Source: Gavia stellata (taxonomy: Eukaryota > Chordata > Aves > Gaviiformes > Gaviidae). Taken from it: DNA of 64,000 nucleotides. Below the pieces are notes generated by a model that was not told the origin of the DNA, ran no database searches, and was given only the letters and a program-made list of their open reading frames with translations. The stretch spans positions 24,332,880 through 24,396,879 of the forward strand of contig NC_082603.1 of the NCBI RefSeq assembly GCF_030936135.1, given 5' to 3'. How positions within the stretch are numbered: position 1 is the first letter of the stretch; the number at the start of each line of letters is the position of its first letter. Below are positions 57,345-64,000 of the stretch, piece by piece. A program made the position numbers and the translations under genes.

Positions 57345-60300
57345 CCTGAGGAGTTAAGTTTTTTACTTGGTTCTCTGATGTAATTTTTTTTTGTTAAATG
57401 CTTTAATCTTTAAAGATTAAATAACATGATAGAGTAGGTAATGTGAAATGAATTCTGGACTTGCTGTACTGGAAAAGTTTCTGCTGAGCCCATGGCTAAG
57501 CAGCTTCTGCTCCTCTGGCTTGCATTCAGATATGCTGGAAAACTTGTTTGTATAATGAATCAGGAAACCGATATAGGGTGAAAATACAGAGGCCTTCTCT
57601 TCCCTCTCCCTCCAGCTCTTTAGGAAATGTTGTTTATAATCAATGCCAGGCAGCCTGACATGCTTAAACCAGTATTTTTGCTAAAATATTATTGCTGCCA
57701 CGCAGGCGAAGTGTCAAGCTTGCAAGGCTTGTTGAAGCGTGCGGTTATTGCAGGTACCACGTGAGGGCAGCAGATGTCTTCTCCTTCATCCCCTCACCAG
57801 CACGCCCCTGACATGGCAAAACCTATTGCAAGTTGAATTAATATTATTTAAAAAAAACAACCCACAAAAACCCAAACCAAAACAAAAAGCACAGCATTCT
57901 TCTTTCCTCTGCAGTTACAAAGTGGCAGCTACAATTCCCTGGGTGAACTTTAGTAAATACTACATTAAAAAAACCTTCTGTAGAGTCATTTGGTTTTAGA
58001 ATAACTTAATTTGGAGGAACCTTGCTATTCGTATCCAGTCCACTACTGTTGCCAGTAGCTATTTTCATAATCTGATCAAGTCCCATCTTGTGACAAGTTT
58101 CTGGTTTTACCTCCCAACACTCCTATTCAGACTGTCTTTTAGTGCATTATCCTAATTGCTGGATTTTTTTTAATTCAGTTGAAATTATGCATATGCCCGA
58201 AGAACCTGGGGAGAGTGGGAGGCATTACGCAGGGATGTAAAGTTTTGAGTACCATGCTTGCGTTATTGCAAAGGGAAGAAAATCTAGGCAAATCTAAAAT
58301 TCTTAGGAAACGAGGCTTTGTTACTTCAGTTACTTACAGAACAGCTCATTTTATTTAAAGGACTTTTGCTAGTTGAGGAGAAAGAAGAGAAGTTCTATGT
58401 TATCTTATCTCACGGGTTGGTGCTGTGGTGAAAATCTGGATGCTCCTAATCCTGAGATCCTTCTTGCAGACGTTGAAGCAGAGAAGGAGAATAAAGAATG
58501 AAAGACACATTTGATAGTTTTAATTGCTTTTTGCCAGGTAGAATTTATATGGGAACTGAAGACCAAAAATACTGAAATCCTCTGCCAAGTGATGACGACA
58601 TGTTTATAATCTTTAAAACAACTACTGCTGTTAATTTCACGTACTTTAAAGAGAAGCAAAATAAAATTTTGGGGAGATAAGTTTGTGTTAAGAAGCACAT
58701 CTGTTGTATATATCTTTCATGTTTCATGGCAAAATCTGTATGGGTAAGTTCTGGCCCTCTGTCACTGGTAACAGTCTCATGTAAGAATGTCTGTGTCTGG
58801 TCAGAGCAGAGGTCCAAGTTGCGTGGTTTCCACAGGATTTAGCATTAGGGGTTAGCATTTGCTGTTGTTTCTCCCATCCCACTTTCCTATCTTCCTGCAA
58901 TGTGTGACCTTTGATTTCCTGAGATAGATGTGTTGTCTTTTCATGTAATATTGCCTGCTAAGATTTTCTGACATAAACTTGCCTGACTACTCTTCAAACC
59001 TATGTATAAGCTTCTGGTACTATCTTCCCATGGTATTGAGCTTCCCAAACTAATGGTAGTGTGTGAAAAAGCATCCCTAAAGCCTAGTTGAAACATAAAT
59101 GAGTTAGAAGATGGGCAAATAATTTAGTTTTCTAGAAATATTTGGTAAAATTTCCCTAAATGAATGGCAAAGTGTTTTATTTGTTTGTTTTTTTTTAAAA
59201 AAGTGATTAAGAAGATAGTGTAGTGAATGTTTAACTCTGGGTAGAAATGATGATGAGAGTCTAAGAAATTATCTGGGTTCAGAAAATAATTTAATATCTG
59301 TATAGACGTTGGAAAAACTAACAATCTCTGACTAACCAAGATTTTAGAAAGCCAGATTTGGAAGGAGAATGAATCTTACTTCGAGGTATTAAACTTCTTT
59401 ATGTGAACTTACTAGGAAAAAAAATATATTCTGATTGAAGGGTTTCTTTTAAGGATGCCTCAGATGTGATTGAATAGAGGCATATTCCTTTCCTGTGAAT
59501 TTTTGCCCTGATCTTGTAGTGGATACTCTCAAAAGAGGAATTCCTGTGTATTGACATCTGATGATTTTAGGTTCCAAATCTACCCTTTCAGGAAACCTAT
59601 TCCGAATTGCTGTGCTTTTCCAAATGTTTCCTATGTTGTAAGCACCTAAAAGATTAAGGGCACATATTACATTATTTCTTTGAAAGCAACTAATCTTTGT
59701 GCTTGTTAGGTTCACATGTGCTAACTAGTGATATGAGATCAGCTTGAAGGTGAAAGTACATTTATTCTAGCAAACAAAGCAGGGTTAAATTTGGAATTAG
59801 GCTTGGGAAACATTCAGAATTAGTCTGTGGTTGATGCTGGTCTCTGTTACTTTTTTATATCATTGTTTTGAAACTCAGAAAAGCTTAGTAATACGCTGTC
59901 TTCTGGCTCAGGTTGATTCTGAGAAGTAAATTAAGGCTAATTTGGAATGACCAATCAATCCCTTCCTGATTTGCTTTTGTAGCAAATTATGAAGGCAGTG
60001 TTTTTCTGGAGCAGAATCTCCATCTCTATCTTTATTCTGTTGTTTAAAACAGAATCCTTTTTGCTTCTCTCTCACTTGAGTTTATATTCATATTTTTTTT
60101 TCTGGGTCCATTTAGCCATTATCATTGCAGGCTTAGTAGTAAAAAGAGCTCTTTGACTAAATGTCACTGCATATACTCTCATGTTTGTGTGCACATGCAT
60201 GTAACATGTAAAAAGTGGGAAAAGACCAGTTTTCATCTTGTATTATGTGTCCAAATGTAGAAATCTAGAGGAAAGTACACCTACATTTATTAGTCTTAAT

Positions 60301-60394
60301 GTGACCCTTACTGTCCAATACTTTCTGGTTTGAAAATTTTTGAAAGATATTTTAGTGTTTTTAAGACCAGAGTAAAACTTTGAAAAAATATAGG

Positions 60395-60860
60395 ATAACA
60401 CCAGTTGGAAGGAACATAAGGAGGTCTCTACTCCAACCTCTTGGTCAAAGCAGCACCAGTTACTAGGTGAGACCAGGTCTTTATCCAGTCAGGTTTTGAA
60501 CACCTCCAAGAATGGAGACTGCATAACCTCTCTATACAACCTTTTGCAATGCTTCACTGTCTTCATGGTGAACAGACTTTTCTTTATCAGAGAATCAACC
60601 TCTCCTGTTTCAACTTATGCCTACTGCCTCTCATCATCCCACCATGTGACGCTTCAGGAGCCAGGCTCTGTTTTCTTGGTAATCTTCCTGCAGGTGCTGA
60701 AGGGCTGCCCTTTGGTCTCCCCAAAGCTTTGTCTTCTGCAGGCTAAACAAGCCTCCTTCCCTCAGTCTCTCCTCCTAGGTCTTGTGTTAGCGCCCTGGTA
60801 TTTGATCATCTGCACAATCCCTTGTTTGTCTGTAGCCCTCCCTAGAGACCAGGCATGATG
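60395..60860 (-). mobile_element. Old CR1 relic in ST3GAL3 intron 2
   Basis: A diverged antisense CR1 3' region with recognisable phrases, such as ACACCTCCAAGAATGGAGAC, a CAACCTCTCCTGTTTCAACT-like segment and GTCTTCTGCAGGCTAAACAA. It has no meaningful frame. Confidence 0.75.
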
Positions 60861-61234
60861 CATTAAGGCAGAGGGCTCATTGTCAATTAGAGGGGTTTGT
60901 GGTTTTGGGGTTTTTTATCCCTAAACTTTTTTACTGCTTCATGTCAGTTAAATTGTTTCATACACTTTCTGGTATTTCACCTTCTGTTTCTAACACCTTT
61001 TTATTGTGCATTTGTTTCACTGGAGGTGCACGGTACCTGTATTGGAGCTTCCTGAAGCAATGCCAGATCAATGAAGGGGCACTTAACATTGAATGTATTG
61101 AATATACAATAACGATACAGGTAATGCTGTTGCTACCACAAAGGCCTTTTGCTTCTCAAGAGGCTCAGTCCAAAAGCAGTCACACTTAAGGGAGTATAGA
61201 ACAGAGGGATGAGTAGAAAAAGAGACTTCAGGCA

Positions 61235-61375
61235 ACAGACACCCTCTCTAGGCAACCTGTTCTACAGTGCTTTAGTAGAGAAATTTTTCCTAATGTCCAG
61301 ACTCAACCTCCTAATTTGTAACTTGTGACCATTGTCACTTCCTTCCCCTGAAGGACTCACAGGATGGTATGGGCA
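61235..61375 (-). mobile_element. CR1 relic fragment
   Basis: The segment around TCTAGGCAACCTGTTCTACA and AAATTTTTCCTAATGTCCAG matches the same part of CR1 that is better preserved near 55820-55900. Confidence 0.7.
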
Positions 61376-62121
61376 CTGAGTATGTTTTCTATATGCCTGC
61401 TTTTTTTTTTTCTATGAATGTAATTGTAGGTAGAAAGTGAAGTCCTGAAGGCAGTGTGAGAAGTGGGGTATTCCGAGATAATCAGAGCTCTGTCTTGAAA
61501 TTCCAGAGCTCAACAGTTGAGAAAGTCAGTCAGGAAAGGCAGTGGCTATGTGTGCAATACTACTAATTTAGGCTCTGAGTACTTGACACGTAGCTATTTA
61601 GTAAGCTCAGAACAACAAAGAACTATTTGGAAGAGGACGGCTGTTAGACTGCTGTGTAATCAGATGTCAAGGATTGGTGTGAAGATGATGGTTGCAAGGA
61701 GGCCATGCATGTGGTAATTGGCTCCCTCTGGAGAAGACAGTGCTGCTGAAAATAGCTGGTTTGGGTGTTAACACTGCTGTGTTTGAAATACTTCTGCTGC
61801 TGCCAGCTATTAATGATAGACATGTCTGGGTTGTGATTGAAAATGTGGAGATACTTGGAGTGTTGAACACAGGTTTGATCTTCTCTGAAGTGACTACAAA
61901 TTTGCATTTGCAACCAGTTTCTAGGGAAGTTGGGCAACTGCAACGTGTTGCATCCAAAAGGAGTAGTGCCCTTAATGTCTCCCTTGTGTACTTGTGTTTG
62001 GTTTTTCTAATCCTTTTGAGCATTTTATTGCTTATTCTGTCATGTTTCAACTTTCTGGACTTCTTTCTTCATCTCCTTATAGTTCTGCAGTTTCCGATAT
62101 AGCACAGATGTTATTTTCCAA

Positions 62122-62204
62122 ACTATTTTTGAAGTAGTTTATTTTTTTAGTCAGGCATCCACACTATTTTTGAGGTAGTTTATTTTTTTTAGTCAGGCAT
62201 CCAC
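62122..62204 (+). repeat. Tandem duplication of a 41/42-bp unit
   Basis: The unit beginning ACTATTTTTGAAGTAG and ending GTCAGGCATCCAC occurs at 62122-62162 and 62163-62204. The copies differ by one substitution and one extra T in a T-run, so the duplication is recent. Confidence 0.9.
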
Positions 62205-63709
62205 ACTAAGCTTTTTAAATCTCTCCCATGAATTGCTTCATTGATTCAAAACTCTGTGGTATATGAACACTTGAGGTATTCCCTTAGTTGTGCAATAAGA
62301 TGTGTGCTGGTGGTGACCATAGTCTAGCATGTTGCAGATTCATTTACCTTTTGAGTCTGTTTAGCTATTGCACGCAGCTGTCTGCCTTTCTGTCTGCAGT
62401 GACTACACCAACAGTAGTGGTTGTCTCTTTTTCATAGCATCTCCACTTGTTGTCCTTCAAGGGTGATAGTTCCAAAGCATGCAAGCTAATAATCAATGAC
62501 AAATACCATGATCTCTTTTCGTTCAGAAAGTGTTGAGAAGTGAGTATATTCCTATTCTATTTTCTCTTAAAATAACTTTTACCAGTTCCTCCTAGCATGT
62601 GCCAGCGTACACTTTATAAAACATTTTAATTAAAAAACATTATTTGTGGTATTTCCTTTGTCCATGTCCAGTGGGAGTGATTGGGATCAGTGTTTCTAGA
62701 AGGCTTCATTTTGCATTGGTTGCTGAGTGGTTCCCTTCCTACATCCTGTACAGTGTGAAGCCTCATCTCTGGAATGTCTGTCTGGTCCCAAAAAATGTTT
62801 GGGGAAATGCACTTATGCTGTCACGTGGCGTATAAATCCTCTGCAATTGCATGTTGGATGCTGTACTCTCAGACAGGATTATAAACACAGGGAGGCACTT
62901 GTATATTAGAAGTTTCGTCTTGAAGATAGGAGCAAATCCAAGTTAATAATTTTTAATTTCTCTTTTCCCCCATGTTGTTTCTCCATCAAGGCAAACACTT
63001 TTGGCTTCTCTTAAAGGACAGGCTTGAAAGTGTCTGAAATTTCTAGGTGAATGCTGGGCAATTGTACTGAGAAGGAAGTTGCTGTGATTGTAATCATCTT
63101 GGGATTTGGTCTGTATTGAAAAATAGCATGTCTTCTGCCATAAGGCAGAAGCCTCCTTATTGTTGTCCTGATATTGGAAACGGGTGAAACTTATTTTCTA
63201 ATTTTTTTTTAAAAGCACTAATGGCAGACAGATGTGAGAATAGTAGTCCTGAACAGTCAATCTGTAGGTAAGGAAGGGATGGTGTTAAGTTTCAAAATAT
63301 GTATTTAAGCTTTTTTAAAAAAAAACAGTATTTATTTTTAACTGCTAAAATTTCACTTATTTTCATAATTATGTTAGGTATCTCAGTGCCATTATCTTGC
63401 ATTTTTGTACTCCTGGCGCTCTGTCTTTTAGTCCAGCTACCTCACTGGCATTAAAAAGCAATTGGGAGTGAGCTGGAACTGCAAGGCAGTTTCCTTTCCA
63501 GTTGTAGAACTGTTTAGTTACTTTCTAAGATACTTGAGTAAATATTTAATTTGTAAACTGATTGTCCGGTGTTTTTTTAGTGTAGATTAAAACACTTAAT
63601 TTCTAGTACTGTTTATTTTCTTGATTATCTGATCTTAAATATTGCTACTCATTTTAGAAGCTGTATTTTTTTTAGCAATGGCCCCTCAAAATGTTTTCCT
63701 TCATAGGAA

Positions 63710-63930
63710 ATTGTAGAAAATAGCCTTGGAAAGAATTGCAGGAGGTCTTTCTGTGGGCCTTTAGAAACAATATTTTTAACATAATTTTATGCCAGCGTAT
63801 ATCAGAAGTACTATATAAAATCTACATGGAAACTTGGACAATCTATCCTAGTGCTTAATTATTCTTCCCTGTAGACAGATTTTCCCTGATGTCTACTCTC
63901 AATCACTTTGGCCATAATCAAGTCAATTGC
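63710..63930 (-). mobile_element. Possible very old CR1 relic
   Basis: Phrases such as CTTGGAAAGAATTGCAGGAG and ATTTTCCCTGATGTCTACTC resemble CR1 3' sequences but are strongly diverged. The call is weak. Confidence 0.4.
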
Positions 63931-64000
63931 AAGCTTTTCTGATTCTCGCTTTTTTTTTCCCCCCTCTTTTTTTCCTCAACATGTGTTTATGTTTTTTAGG

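Larger units (their letters stand above)
44741..64000 (+). other. ST3GAL3: ST3GAL3 intron 2 (runs past the window end)
   Basis: More than 19 kb of intron begins with GTAAGT. No sequence like the next known ST3GAL3 exon (a region around GSEYDRLGFLL in human) was found, so that exon should lie beyond 64000. The intron holds one fairly intact CR1, several CR1 relics, a MIR-like relic, a poly-T run near 57325-57344 and a short tandem duplication. The rest is AT-rich unique-looking DNA with no gene seen. Confidence 0.8.

Noticed and set aside
61026-61120. Exon-like segment with acceptor, open frame and GTAATG donor in ST3GAL3 intron 2
   Set aside because: It accepts the phase of exon 2, but its 95-nt length would put the known downstream exon out of frame, and it resembles no known ST3GAL3 segment.
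61568-61590. TTAGGCTCTGAGTA resembling the GSEY-coding part of the next ST3GAL3 exon
   Set aside because: The match stops after about 14 bases. The following sequence does not encode the expected residues and there is no suitable splice site.

Overview
This window is vertebrate nuclear DNA, almost certainly from a bird. It has large interrupted genes with GT-AG introns, CpG-island promoters, CR1 retrotransposon copies of the avian/reptile type, and GC-rich, CpG-poor intergenic DNA. The two genes are KDM4A and ST3GAL3, both on the plus strand and in the same order as on human 1p34. The species cannot be named from the sequence.

Positions 1 to about 1200 hold upstream DNA and a CpG-island promoter. 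Positions 1200 to about 25100 hold KDM4A (JMJD2A), a histone H3K9/H3K36 lysine demethylase. One non-coding and 21 coding exons could be assembled by hand with consistent splice phases. They give a 3171-nt CDS (1056 residues plus stop) that keeps the JmjN, JmjC, PHD, extended PHD and double Tudor domains and every iron-, 2-oxoglutarate- and zinc-binding residue checked in the catalytic domain. The 3' UTR has several AATAAA signals.

Positions about 25100 to 43440 are intergenic, close to 18 kb by the proximal poly(A) signal. From memory, these genes lie only a few kb apart in human. From about 29000 the interval becomes GC-rich and CpG-poor, and it is full of overlapping open frames that look like composition artefacts. 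AT-rich islands, a CpG cluster and a CRE/octamer pair inside it may be regulatory. The last kilobase (42430-43440) is a patchwork of degenerate tandem repeats running into the next promoter.

Positions 43440 to 64000 hold the 5' end of ST3GAL3, a Golgi alpha-2,3-sialyltransferase: a CpG-island promoter with an NRF1-type site and three inverted CCAAT boxes, non-coding exon 1, and exon 2 with the start codon, cytosolic tail and transmembrane anchor. Two start-stop upstream ORFs sit directly in front of the initiator, and a possible 26-codon uORF crosses the exon 1/exon 2 junction. Everything after 44740 is intron 2, which runs off the window. It contains a 5'-truncated CR1 LINE, several older CR1 relics, a MIR-like relic and a small tandem duplication; no catalytic exon was found.

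I found no novel multi-gene system. The items most worth checking are the ST3GAL3 uORF arrangement, the promoter-abutting repeats, the enlarged GC-rich intergenic block with its possible regulatory islands, and a Gly-to-Ser change beside the KDM4A catalytic histidine.
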